NCBI GenBank assembly: GCA_029204225.1
Contig: CM055094.1
Coordinates: forward strand, 21,821,584-21,872,656
Direction of reading: 5' to 3'
DNA: 51,073 bases
Source: Diphasiastrum complanatum
Lineage: Eukaryota; Streptophyta; Lycopodiopsida; Lycopodiales; Lycopodiaceae
A program made the translations under genes and the position numbers. The notes under the pieces are model-generated. The model was not told the origin of the DNA. It searched no databases and saw only the letters and a list, made by a program, of their open reading frames with translations. Position 1 is the first letter of the stretch, and each line of letters opens with the position of its first letter. Below, in pieces: positions 36,882 to 46,517 of this stretch.

Positions 36882-37739
36882 TTAAACAAATTGAATTACA
36901 CACACCCTCATCATTGACGTACAAGGACAATACATATAAGCTCCATCACTGCAATCAGAAAACAATAAATTTATGAGAATCAATGTGAAATCAAATTCAT
37001 ATGAAAAATTCAATATAATAAAATTTGAAAAAAAAGACACTTACTTTGTTACGTATGGCAACACAAGAATTGGAGTCCCCAGTCTGACGTATTGGAGCAT
37101 ATCATCATGCAGACTTTTGAAATCAGGAAAATCAAATGCAGCCATGAATTGAAGGGGAAACAATGCAACATCTATAAATAATGGGGTCTGGAAAAACTCC
37201 ATCCAGTACTGAATTGCCCCACCTCCTACATTGTCCCCTAGCATTTTATCCCTACTTTCTAATTCACCTGTATCTAAACTAGAAAGAGAGAGACCAGCAT
37301 TGGTCTTCGACATCCTAAAACTGTATCGAGGACCTAAACCTTTGAGATACGTGTTTAACAATTGGTCATACGGTACATATTGAGGAGTATTTACAAAGGC
37401 AAGTGCAGGGGGTGACAGAAGTAATACAAATAAACCAGAAAAAGAATTGTCATTCAAAATTGATTCTACCTTTACACTAACAAAATCATCTAAATTGTTT
37501 CCAAGAACAGGAGGAGGGGAACTAATATTTATGGGGTTAGGAGGAGGAGGAGATTTAGGAGGTGGAGATTTATTAGGAGAGGAAGATCTAGCAAGAGAAG
37601 TTAAAGATGGAGTTTTGGGAGGAGAAGAATGAGACTTAGGAGGAGAATTAGGAGGAGAATGCGTAGAACAAAGAATAGTATTCAGAGGAGATGGTTTGAA
37701 AAAATTCCTCATTTTATTTAGAGGGTCAAGATACCTCAT
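36882..37739 (-). pseudogene. Pro-rich protein downstream of or fused to the H3-like gene; possible Ulp1-like C-terminus
   Basis: Exon 1 is open from 37739 to 37045; a second exon, 36948-36882, follows a 96-bp intron (donor GTAAGT, acceptor TTGCAG). A Pro/Ser-rich linker (SPPKTPSLTSLARSSSPN and similar) precedes a folded-looking region: LLNTYLKGLGPRYSFRMS, MLGDNVGGGAIQYWMEFFQ and TPILVLPYVTK. Copy 2 has the same region, with an intron at the same place and phase (AA|GTAAG...AG|TGA), and continues NEHWSLNLIS. That resembles the HW-containing core of Ulp1/C48 proteases, but the Asp and Cys are not visible, so this is a weak guess. The start ATG overlaps the stop of the H3-like frame (ATGA). The frame is open upstream through a basic stretch, DSKRRKRKQS, so one frameshift probably split a single H3-tail-protease polypeptide. 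Confidence 0.5.
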
Positions 37740-38266
37740 CTTCTTTGAATCACTCCTGCTCTGTATACGAATAACAAGCCGGGTTGGTTGAGATTGCTTT
37801 CTTTTTCTCCTCTTTGAATCTTGTTTTTGAGGAGAGGAGGGAGCAGGTATTCTGCAAACTTGTCATATGTGTCCCAAAGCTTGAACACAATGTTAAAATC
37901 CTTGGGCATGATAGTCACCCTCTTGGCATGGACAGCTGCAACAACAATATTTGAGTTAAATCTCACCTGGAAATCCTCATATGCTGTGTGCAGTGTCTTA
38001 ATTGCCGTTACAGTCCATCTCACATCTACATATAGACTTTTTGTAACGTCTCTGATGGACCTCTGTATGTGAGATTTTGAAATCCGAAGATTATTTGTCT
38101 TCTGAAGCTTCCGAATATCCTTGAGCCAGGGTGGGTCTCTTCTTCTGCCCCTTGGCCTAGGAGGAGGTGGTGGTGGACGAGGTGGTGGTTGTGGATTTCC
38201 CTGACCCGCACCTGAAATTGGTATTCCACTTGAATGATCTTGTGCTGTATGCTTGGTCCGCTTCAT
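37736..38266 (-). pseudogene. Histone H3-like (CENH3-like) protein of module copy 1
   Basis: From ATG at 38266 the frame gives 176 residues. It starts MKRTKHTAQ, recalling the H3 tail MARTKQTAR and the CENH3 tail MARTKH. A Gly/Pro/Arg-rich tail follows, then a histone fold from residue 44: WLKDIRKLQKTNNLRI (helix N/1), VRWTVTAIKTLHTAYEDF (helix 2, about 82-99) and VHAKRVTIMPKDF (loop 2, about 112-124). The last is nearly identical to H3. RWT in helix 2 and NL.I after QK are as in plant CENH3; loop 1 has canonical H3 length. After residue 124 the frame leaves the H3 C-terminus and becomes a 50-residue extension. H3 packs DNA; CENH3 marks centromeres. What this copy does is unknown. It is intronless. 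A frameshift probably separates it from the downstream region, so it is listed as broken. Confidence 0.8.
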
Positions 38267-38274
38267 TAATGTGT

Positions 38275-39753
38275 AGTATTGGATCAACGTGCAATAATGT
38301 TGATTTCAGGATCAAACCTCAAGTCGAACGCGTCAAAGAGATACTTGAGCTCAACAAATCCGTTAGCTGGTAGCGGATGGGCGCGCGTGAGTAGTAACAA
38401 ATTGAAGGAAGTTGGTTTCGAGCACGTTGAATCGATATTGCATGTATGCAAATAACTATAAGCAAAAAAAATTCAACGTCGTCGATCAACATATACAGAG
38501 AAAATCAGAAATGATTGCAAACGTGGTGGTTCGGATGTCCAAGGCTCGAATTACAATGATGATTACTATGAGGCTTGTCAATCAAATCAAACTAAATATC
38601 CATCAGTCATCAAAATGATTAGTCCATATCAAATAAACGAGAATTAATTTCAAATAAAGTATGGTCACATCTACAATTAATGCTACAAAAGTATGCTATC
38701 ACACTTCTACCATTTAATGCTGAAATTGACAACGTTAAGCTTTAAAACTCAGACCTTTTTTATATCCAATAATTATAATTTTGGAAGATTTTCACCCGAT
38801 AGCTAATCGACACGCATGTAAAGCATTTGAGAACCTGAGTTTGTATTCTCACGCACTCATCCGATATTGGACAAAATATGAATGATCAGAGCTTGATTCA
38901 ATAGATTTTGCAAAACTTTGGCCAGTATGAAGAGTCTTTTGAATCAAGCTTTGAGCATGCAAATAGGGTCCAATAGTTTCAAAATTTTTGATGACATTTT
39001 TGTTTTTGGAATAGCGATTCGACGTGCGCAACCCAAATACAACATAACCATCGTTTGCTAGGCGAGCTGATCCGATATCTCATACGCAGAAAAATTATAC
39101 TGGAATGCATAATGAAAGACTTATGAAAATGAATAGAATGAACATTATCTCAAAAGCAAAATTTTTGTCTCTACGGTGCTTAAATAGGACGAGAGATTGT
39201 AATAATTCCCTCGTACACGTTTTTCAATGATATCCATTAGTCATTTATTTATAATTGATTTAATGATTATTGTAGGTGGCTAGTGATTGTCTATTTAATG
39301 TATTCCGACGCTGGTACAGATTCTAGGGTTAGGGCTAATGATAGACTAGTTAATGTATTTCGGCATGGGTACAAATTTGTCTCACTCTGATTGGTGGATA
39401 AATATAGGCTATATTTCTCAATTCGTTATTTGACAAATGTATGGCTGTGATCAACATGAATTAACTATAAATATGGGCATCACTTTCCATATATTTCAAT
39501 TCCGTGATCTTTTATTATGAACTCTCTAGTCTTCTTATTATTTTTCCTTCTCGCGATATTGAATCGACGCGCGCCATCCCTTACTATGCATGCTCGTATT
39601 CATTCGGGTGCGCTGAATCGATATCAGCCACTTCCGACGAGTGCTTTTCGAAAAATTTCATTCTCGGCCTTACCATATCAGATCAGCGCGCGCACTTTGC
39701 TTTATTCCTCTACCGATATCTATCTGTCGCGTTGAACCGATATCGGGTTCAAT
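38275..39753. promoter_or_regulatory. Intergenic array of ~19-bp motifs between divergent genes
   Basis: A 1.5-kb space between the minus-strand H3-like gene and the plus-strand gene at 39754. Motif copies, close to GCGCGTYGAAYCGATATYG, are: 38275-38292 (reverse, weak), 38422-38440 (plus), 38797-38816 (reverse), 38853-38870 (plus, weak), 39011-39030 (reverse), 39061-39081 (plus), 39554-39573 (reverse), 39608-39627 (plus), 39675-39695 (reverse) and 39726-39746 (plus). CpG-containing GCGCG and CGATATC cores stand out from the AT-rich background. A TATA-like CTATAAATA is at 39465-39473. A ~30-bp direct repeat (ttaatgtatt.cg.c..ggtaca) occurs at about 39296 and 39352. Probable roles are a bidirectional promoter or transposase/replication binding sites. 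Confidence 0.6.
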
Positions 39754-40439
39754 ATGGCTAGTTCCTCCATGGCCTCAAATGACAAACTTACCAGTGACAT
39801 TCCATCTGACAAACTAGAGTATTTTGCTAGTATTTTTTTTGTTCCTTTCGATATCAATAAGCTAGTTTATGAAAATCGTTATAATTTAATTTCTTATCTT
39901 GATAATTTTTCTCATATTATTAGTACTCCTGTTTTCTATATAGATAATTTTGGTTTCGTTCATTTTTAGGACCTTGTACATTCCCAACCATCCTCTAAGC
40001 ATAAACACAATAAGAATGCCTTTGGTATGAGACATGGAGGCGTCTGAGGTGTATCAACCGGGAGAAAAGATATTTCTCTATCTCATTATTTGAAAAACTT
40101 TCAAGATAATGAGATTTGTATATATCATTCATCTTATAATCCATATGCAACCACTGTCATTATGGCCATCAAATCATTATCAGTTTGTTTAGGAGGCCAT
40201 AAGTACGAAAGAGAAATATATAAAATAATTTTTGTAAAGAGAGATTTGGCTATTGAGTTATTGGGTTATACTCCCAATGAGACTATGAAAATATCATCTG
40301 CAATGGCCCCCTTTATTCGGGTTACATTGATATGAGCAAGAGGAAAAATTTAGAATTTTTGGATCCATATGAAAGGAGATTATTTCTTCATGACAATACC
40401 ATCCGTCTGAATCTTGAAGAGGATGATGATGATAATTAA
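39754..40439 (+). pseudogene. Unknown protein of the module, copy 1
   Basis: Starts MASSSMASNDKLTSDIP. The frame continues through KLEYFASIFFVPFDINKL, HYLKNFQDNEICIYH, VIMAIKSLSVCLGGHKYE, IIFVKRDLAIELLGYTPNE. After a frameshift near 40310 it reads YIDMSKRKNLEFLDPYERR and LFLHDNTIRLNLEEDDDDN, then TAA at 40437. In-frame stops are at 39967 (TAG) and 40045 (TGA). A diverged paralogue lies on the minus strand at 45423-46489. I do not recognise the family. The acidic tail and small basic patches suggest a soluble nuclear or DNA-associated protein, but that is a guess. Confidence 0.6.
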
Positions 40440-41452
40440 ATAATTTTCTGTAATAGATTTTTGATATATTACAAGGATCTCTCTTTTGTAATGAATTTGA
40501 ATGCCTTTCGAAATATCGTAATACTTGGCAAGTTTTTAGCTTGATATCTAAATTGTGCTCTTCTGTAAAACCACTGAAAAAGTTGAACTAAATATTTATT
40601 TCTTGAATTGTGTCCTCCATGATTTGTTGCTCTATGATATGCTCCCCTTGCTTGCCAATGAGATTTTTCCATGCCTTGTGATGACCAGATACTTAAGCTC
40701 CCATATTCTTTTGCAAAATAAGTTGCATGATGAAGAAGGATGTGCTGCAAACAATAGTTTTGATTAGTTACATCAGTAGAAAAAAATATAAGCCTGAATG
40801 AGAAAATTACCAGATAATGATATAGATTAGCACCATGTAATGAGTAACGTTGTCTTTTCTCCAACAATCATGTACAGATTTTACAAAATGGTGTAATGAT
40901 TTTGCAAAGTCCTCATATCTTCTGATGATAGGGTTTTTTTCTTGATAACATTGATGAGTTTGTCTAAATTGGTCCACACTTGTCCCTTTTCCACTCGATT
41001 ACTTCCTTCCAGTGTTCGTGTGGCTTAACCAATTTCTCTCCATATTTCGTATTTGACACTTGATTCTTTGCATGTGTGATTGGATAAGAATCTTCTTGCT
41101 TTAGCACCTCCAATTGATGGCTTATTAGGAACGTTTCCTTTTTTTTGGGAGAGTTTGTCACTTTTTGTAATCGTGGCATTCTCTTTATGTAGTCTTGCAT
41201 TTGACAGAACTATTTCCAACCTTCTAATTGCTGCTTTAGCCACTGACTTTGGTTTATGATTTCATGCTAGTAGAATATGCAGGTAAATTAGTTTTTCAAT
41301 ACTACGAACCTCAGCATGCAATGTGCATATGTGAACATATTTTAATGGAATTGGCAGAACACTTTTCATATTTGGATCTTCAGCTTTTCGTGTTGGGCCA
41401 GTGTTTGTTGATCGTCCCAAATTCATATTGTAGCAATCCTTCATGCAATAAA

Positions 41453-41856
41453 TGTTAGAAATCCATTAATCATAATATGGATGGACAGACTAGAATTCGA
41501 ACCCAGGGCCTCCCTCATACTGGATGGGATGCTCTACCGCTGAGCTATCCGCCCTGTTTGATAGTTCTCTCTAGAGTGTGGATTGATATTCCAACACCCC
41601 CCCTTAAGCCACACTTGGTTGGGGTCCTAGCTATCACCTGCCCCACAACTTGGGCCACCTAACCATGGCTTTGACACCATGAACTGTTAGGTCTAACTTG
41701 GCTCTGATACCATGTTAGAAATCCATAAATCATAATATGAATGGACAGACTAGGATTCGAACCCAGGACCCCCCTCATACCGGATGGGATGCTCTACCAT
41801 TGAGCTATTTGTCCTGTTTGATAGCTCTCTCGAGAGTGTGGATTGATATTCCAACA
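41453..41856 (-). mobile_element. Second complete tRNA-bearing TRIM, inserted in a transposase exon
   Basis: Two 144-bp LTRs (41453-41596 and 41713-41856), TG...CA, about 90% identical by eye. A perfect 5-bp duplication, ataaa, flanks it (41448-41452, 41857-41861). On the minus strand the primer site TGGTATCAGAGC is at 41701-41712, and a polypurine tract (AAGGGGGGG) abuts the other LTR at 41597-41605. Internal sequence is only 116 bp. Each LTR holds a 72-nt tRNA-like segment on the minus strand (41483-41554, 41743-41814), with D arm TAGCTCA..GGTAGAGC, T arm GGGTTCGAA and complementary acceptor ends. Removing the element plus one duplication restores an uninterrupted exon frame (..SLY|CMKD..). 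Confidence 0.93.
41483..41554 (-). other. tRNA-like domain in TRIM LTR
   Basis: 72 nt with acceptor GGGCGGA paired to TCTGTCC, D stem GCTC/GAGC, T stem CTGGG with loop TTCGAAT and the A and B box positions of a Pol III promoter. The anticodon stem has a mismatch and the anticodon is ambiguous (CAG here, CGG in the partner LTR), so I do not call it a working tRNA gene. Confidence 0.75.
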
Positions 41857-43579
41857 ATAAAGAGATGGATGCTTTGATGTTGCCCCATGAGAGACATTAT
41901 ACATACATTTTAATGTTTTCAAATCCCCTGCAAGGTGCCATTGAATTTGAAAACTTCCATGGTTTTTTATTGTAAATTTCTCACCCTCCAAATGTCTCTT
42001 TATAATCTCGCCATAATTTGTTCTTGAAAATATCCATGATAGTATTTTGCGGTCCTCTTTCAAGACCTGTAGAGAAACAAGTAATGCATGACATGTCAAT
42101 AAAAACTAACAAGGTATGAATTGTTAATATAGATATTATAAATGAAAATTGAAATGTATACCTGGAATGCCACCAACCACCATAAGTGATTTTTCGATTG
42201 AACACTAAACGTTTGATCATCTGTATTTGAAATTTTGTTCATCAAAGTGACACTCACACGTTCCAACTTCTGACCCTTGATGATTTCAGATTCATCCAAT
42301 TTTATAACAATAATGATCTTTCCATTTACTTGATGCTTGTCTAGTTTATAGAATTGAATAATGTATTTTAGAACATTTTCAATATCAAGGAAAATATTAT
42401 TGCAATCATTGTAATTGAGCTCACCATATTCTGATTTGTATAATTCAGTTATATGAAGTGGTTGGCCAACTACTTTGAACATTCCGTCATTATAAAAATT
42501 TCTAGCTAATCTTATCCAATATGGACTCGGAAGATTAATTTTCTTCACCATCACTTGGGAAAAAGCTTCTTTAACTATTCTAAAAAAAGTAGAATAAGCA
42601 TTTCTGCTAATTCCAGATACATCACATGCACCTTGTATCACATTCGCTTCCAAGTATGATTGAACCTTAATCAAAACAATCTCGACAATTTCATTTTTCA
42701 TTTTTTCAAACCGATCATTTTTTATCATTTCCTTTGCTAACTTTCTAGGTAAAACATGACTTAAAGATGATCCAATGCATGAACGATCTGTTAAATAGTT
42801 CTTTGCCACCAAACATGATCTGCAACAAACATATGAAACTCAAGTTATGTTTATTAAATAAATAATCCATGTTATCAAGTGCAAATCAAACTTAAATGAG
42901 ATAAACAAATCAAATAAACAGTTTAGATGACAACATACTTGAATGCTCGAATTCTTTTTTTCTGATTGCCACTATGTGTAGATAAGTCATCAATATTCTT
43001 CATCGGTACTCTCTTTCTTTTCCTTTTCATCATTGTCTTATTGATAACTTTTAGTGGCAACAGCAGATTTTAAACTCTCGGATCGCAACTTTTCCATGGA
43101 TTCTAACATTTCTTGGTTTGATATCCGAAGAGTAGTGACAGTAGCATTCAACACTGACAGAGCATTCTTGAGTGCATTGTTTTCAGCACTAGTGTGTTGC
43201 ACATAATGAAGCAATTGTTGATTTGCACGTTGCAATTGCTAATTAGCAAACTATAATTGTTGATTAAGACAAGATAAGGCTATGCATTCCAATATCACGC
43301 AACCTTGACAATATCCAAGTAATCCGCTATTTCCTTCACATACATATCTGAGAAGATGAGTTACGGACTTAAAATCTGGACACAAATTGGTAGCTGGATC
43401 ATTAGGATAAATTGATCTATCCACCCACAAACTATATTTATATGATTATTCATTCTCAATTCTCTAACTATTGCTTTAGCATTCTCTACAACTTTTGCAT
43501 TTTTCTTAATAATTGGAGTACATTCCATTAGAAGAGCAATATGCAAATGGAACATTGCCATTGTTAAAGCTACAATCAT

Positions 43580-44513
43580 GTAAATGAGTCTACCTACAAT
43601 AAATCAATATGAATGGATCTAGGATTCCTTACTTCTGTAATGTTTATGTCACATTGAAAAATCGTCCTGCCTCATATTTCACTATAAGCATACAACGATC
43701 TCAAAAGTTTTGCCTCTCCCGTTCTAGTTTTTGCATTGGGCACACCAAGATTTCCAGTCTTAAAGCTCTAGTCCCGAATTTTGGAACCAGCATAAAGAGA
43801 AGTTATTACATCTCATGCTAAACTAACTATTGTCTGAAGTTAACCATACTAGTTAAACGTTGGGCAAGGCCGAAAACTCAAAAACCGATGACCAAAAGTT
43901 ACCGATTTGCATTCTCTCTCTACGTAACCTCTCTCTAAAGTGAAATTCCTTAAAGGGCCCATTTTGAGCCCATATTGTTGGCTGATTCTGACGAATCCCC
44001 AAGATACTCGAACAGAGCAACTCAAGAGCACCTCTCACCTTAGACCGAGGAGGTCTCTGAGAAGACGAGACTAATGAAGACTGAGAGCCGAGAAATGCTA
44101 GTTAGTAATAACAAGCAATAATTGTGTAAGCCTCATGGTGAATCCCGGAAGATGGAATGACCATGTAGGAACTAGTATTTCTAAGCAAATGTAATAAATG
44201 CAAGTAGACCCCTCTTAAAGAAAGTAGAGTGAGCCACCTTTTGATGGTGACCTCTAGTGGAGAGCAATATTTCACTTGTAATTTGTGAAATGTGGAAATT
44301 CCACTAGGATGTCACCTAAGGAGCTCTCTTGCTTATTTAAGAGACTCCCTCTTTGTGAAGAGGAGCTTTTTGCATTGTATCTACTCCATGCTTAATAAGA
44401 AGATTTTCCATGAGTTTGATACTACACTAAGCTCCTTGATCATGATGGTTTTCTTGAGTGATGCCCCTATGATCATGCCCTTCCATTCATATTGTGTGTG
44501 GTTGTGAATTTAG
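43580..44513. repeat. Sequence between the two module copies; possible solo LTR
   Basis: No gene is seen. 44100-44500 has LTR-like features (TATA-like cttatttaagagac near 44330, CT-rich downstream) but no convincing ends or duplication. Other short ORFs are insignificant. Confidence 0.35.
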
Positions 44514-44575
44514 AGTGGATTAGTTTTCTTGTTTTCCTAGTTGTGGATTAGATTTCTTGTTTTCTTGTGGATTAA
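44514..44575 (+). repeat. Short tandem repeat, ~27-bp unit
   Basis: gtggatta.atttcttgttttc occurs twice and a third partial unit, gtggattaa, follows. It sits exactly at the truncated left edge of module copy 2. Confidence 0.7.
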
Positions 44576-44580
44576 CGTAG

Positions 44581-45230
44581 GAGGAGCAAAAGCACGTCGA
44601 TTCCTATCAAACCATACTGGTAAGGCTTCTAATATTCAACACTCAGTCTGGACAGATATCATTGCTACCACTCAGGACTTCGAGAAAAGCGGCAGAAGTA
44701 GATTACTAAAAGTTGATGTATGGAGGAAGTTTGATAGTATGATTGAAATTTTAAGAAAAGATAAATTTTTTAATATTGATAAGAAAGCTGTACAAAGGAC
44801 TTGTGTCAAGTTTTTTGATGTAGTATCAATATGGGGAGAAATCACATCACTCATTACATGGTTAGTATAAATGCTTTGAGATGCTTTTAATTGTCCCTAC
44901 ATATTTTGATCCAAGCATAAGACTGACATTACAATTTTGACATGTGCAGCATACTAAGAGATCATAGAATATTTTTTGCAAACACTTATGAAAGCTTGAG
45001 TGTCTAGTCATCACAAGGGATGGAGAAGGCACATTGGCAAACATGAGCAACATTTCATCGAAATACACAACATGGAGGAACCAATGAAAAATGAAACTAC
45101 ATTTGTCAATTATTTCAGTGGTTCTACCGTAGAGTTCAGATTCGACAAATAACAAAATCCATAGAATACAACAAGTTTAGAAAATCATGCAAGTCCATAC
45201 ATGAAGAGAGAAAATAGAAGATTGTTGAAT
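44581..45230 (+). pseudogene. Transposase-like gene, C-terminal exons of module copy 2
   Basis: The exon from 44581 reads GGAKARRFLSNHTGKASN, SVWTDIIATTQDFEKSGRS and WGEITSLITW (to the donor at about 44862). The next exon (from 44950) reads FFANTYESLSV, SSQGMEKAHWQT and LFQWFYRRVQIR. Both match the minus-strand gene of copy 1 (40470-41112), with the same intron position. Three in-frame stops are present; two correspond to a Trp (TAG at 45005) and an Arg (TGA at 45044) in copy 1. All upstream exons are missing. Confidence 0.65.
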
Positions 45231-45422
45231 AGCAGATTACATTCTTCTCGAAAATGTACCATATGCAAATATAACAAAGACATTTAGTCATCATTGTCAT
45301 CAAATTATGACAAGCTCAAAAAAGCTTGCAAATTCATGAAGCAAGAGAGAAGAGCATCATAATCAAATGATATGTACTCAATGTAAATGTATTGACTATA
45401 TAAAAACTAGAAAACAAAGTGT
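45231..45422. other. Spacer between convergent gene ends of module copy 2
   Basis: Short AT-rich gap between the transposase-like 3' end and the stop of the convergent unknown gene, the same arrangement as 40440-40468 in copy 1. Confidence 0.4.
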
Positions 45423-46489
45423 TCACTCTTCATTATCAGTTTTTGTATCTCCTATGGCTGTATTGTCATGAAGAAATTCTCTGCTTGAGTATGCATCTAA
45501 TAGATGTGCATTATTCTTATTTCCACTAAGTTCAATATATGTAGAGTACAATGAATATTGGGAGCTCCTTAAAGGAACATTCTCGTTAGTAAAACCTAGA
45601 ATGTTAAAAACATAAGATCTCTTGACGAACATGATCTTATTTGTCTTAACAAAATTTTGTCCTCCTAGATAATAAGATAAAGCTTTAACTGCCATTATAA
45701 GAGTCTCCCCAAGTGGGCTGAACTTTGAATGAGCAATACAGATCTCATGCTTTAGAAAATGTCTCAGATAGTGGCCAAGTCCACTATCCCTCTGGAATGA
45801 GAAAGCATGTTGTCTGTAACCACATCGTCTCACAACAAAGTCATTAATTACGAGTGCATCCAGCAATAGAAAATAAGAGTTAAAAAAAATAAATTCGCAT
45901 TCAGGAGATAACAACATTCTTAGGCAATGAAGTTAAAACACTTACACATTTTTCATCATCATCAACAACCAGATCCAAATGATCAATATTATGGCCGCCT
46001 ACTGAAGAAGAATCATCTATGAAATGCATTAACAATGGATGAGGGAAGACATCTGGGATTGAAATGCCATGAATTTTTCATCAGATGGCATGCTTCGTCC
46101 ATGTTCAACAAAATCTGACAAAGCTTTCGTAAGACATTCTACTAGTCATAAGTCCATCCTCATCATCATAATCAATTTCAAGAACCAAGTCTTCAATTTC
46201 AAAATCTACAATGTCGAAGAATAAAAAATTGTGCCGGATAATAAACAAAGCACCTCATCTTCTCTCACGATATTCAAAAAACTTATGCAAATCAGTTGTA
46301 ATAATATATACATTTTCATTTATATGATACACAAGCAAATTAAAAAAAACATTTAGATTCATCTCCAAACATTGACTCAGTAGCAGTAATATTAGAGCCA
46401 ATGAAAGAATCTTGAAGCACTTTAGTATCAACATCAAGAAAATCATGACTAATGTCTTTAAAGGATGATAGAATTGAGGATGAGGCCAT
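45423..46489 (-). pseudogene. Unknown protein of the module, copy 2
   Basis: Starts MASSSILSSFKDISHDFLD at 46489. The middle (about 45920-46340) is degraded. 45917-45423 reads LVINDFVV, GLGHYLRHFLKHEICIAH, LIMAVKALSYYLGGQNF, IMFVKRSYVFNILGFTNEN, LYSTYIELSGNKN and EFLHDNT, then a Thr/Asp/Glu-rich end. It aligns along its length with 39754-40439 (shared HYL..F...EICI.H, MA.K.LS..LGG, FVKR, LG.T.NE, FLHDNT). Function unknown. Confidence 0.6.
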
Positions 46490-46517
46490 TTGAGGATCAG
46501 AAGCAACAACTTTCTCA

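Larger units (their letters stand above)
40469..43567 (-). pseudogene. Multi-exon transposase-like gene of module copy 1
   Basis: N-terminal pieces near 43380-43567 lead into LLRYVCEGNSGLLGYCQGC and a coiled coil (43235-43038). Exon ends are at 42939 (donor GTATGT); exon 42819-42162 follows, then exon 42066-41857. After an inserted TRIM the frame resumes at 41447. Joins at 42939/42819 and 42162/42066 keep the frame. Motifs: IIIVIKLDESEIIKGQ (candidate first Asp), WHLAGDLKTLKCMY (second Asp), SHGATSKHPSLYC.MKDC, IPLKYVHICTLHAEVRSIEKL, GGAKARRFLSNHT and, in the last exon, SIWSSQGMEKSHWQARGAYH with LFQWFYRRAQFRY. Conserved Asp, Cys and His positions and the repetitive setting suggest a DDE-type transposase. 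I cannot name the superfamily. One in-frame stop (41262-41264) and several frameshifts show decay. Confidence 0.6.

Noticed and set aside
39504-39761. Small ORFs with a hydrophobic start upstream of the unknown module gene
   Set aside because: Repeated residues (LNRYQ, LNRYR, DIES) come from the DNA motif array rather than from a protein.
41743-41814. A genuine host tRNA gene
   Set aside because: It lies inside a TRIM LTR, is duplicated in both LTRs, and has anticodon-stem mismatches and an ambiguous anticodon.
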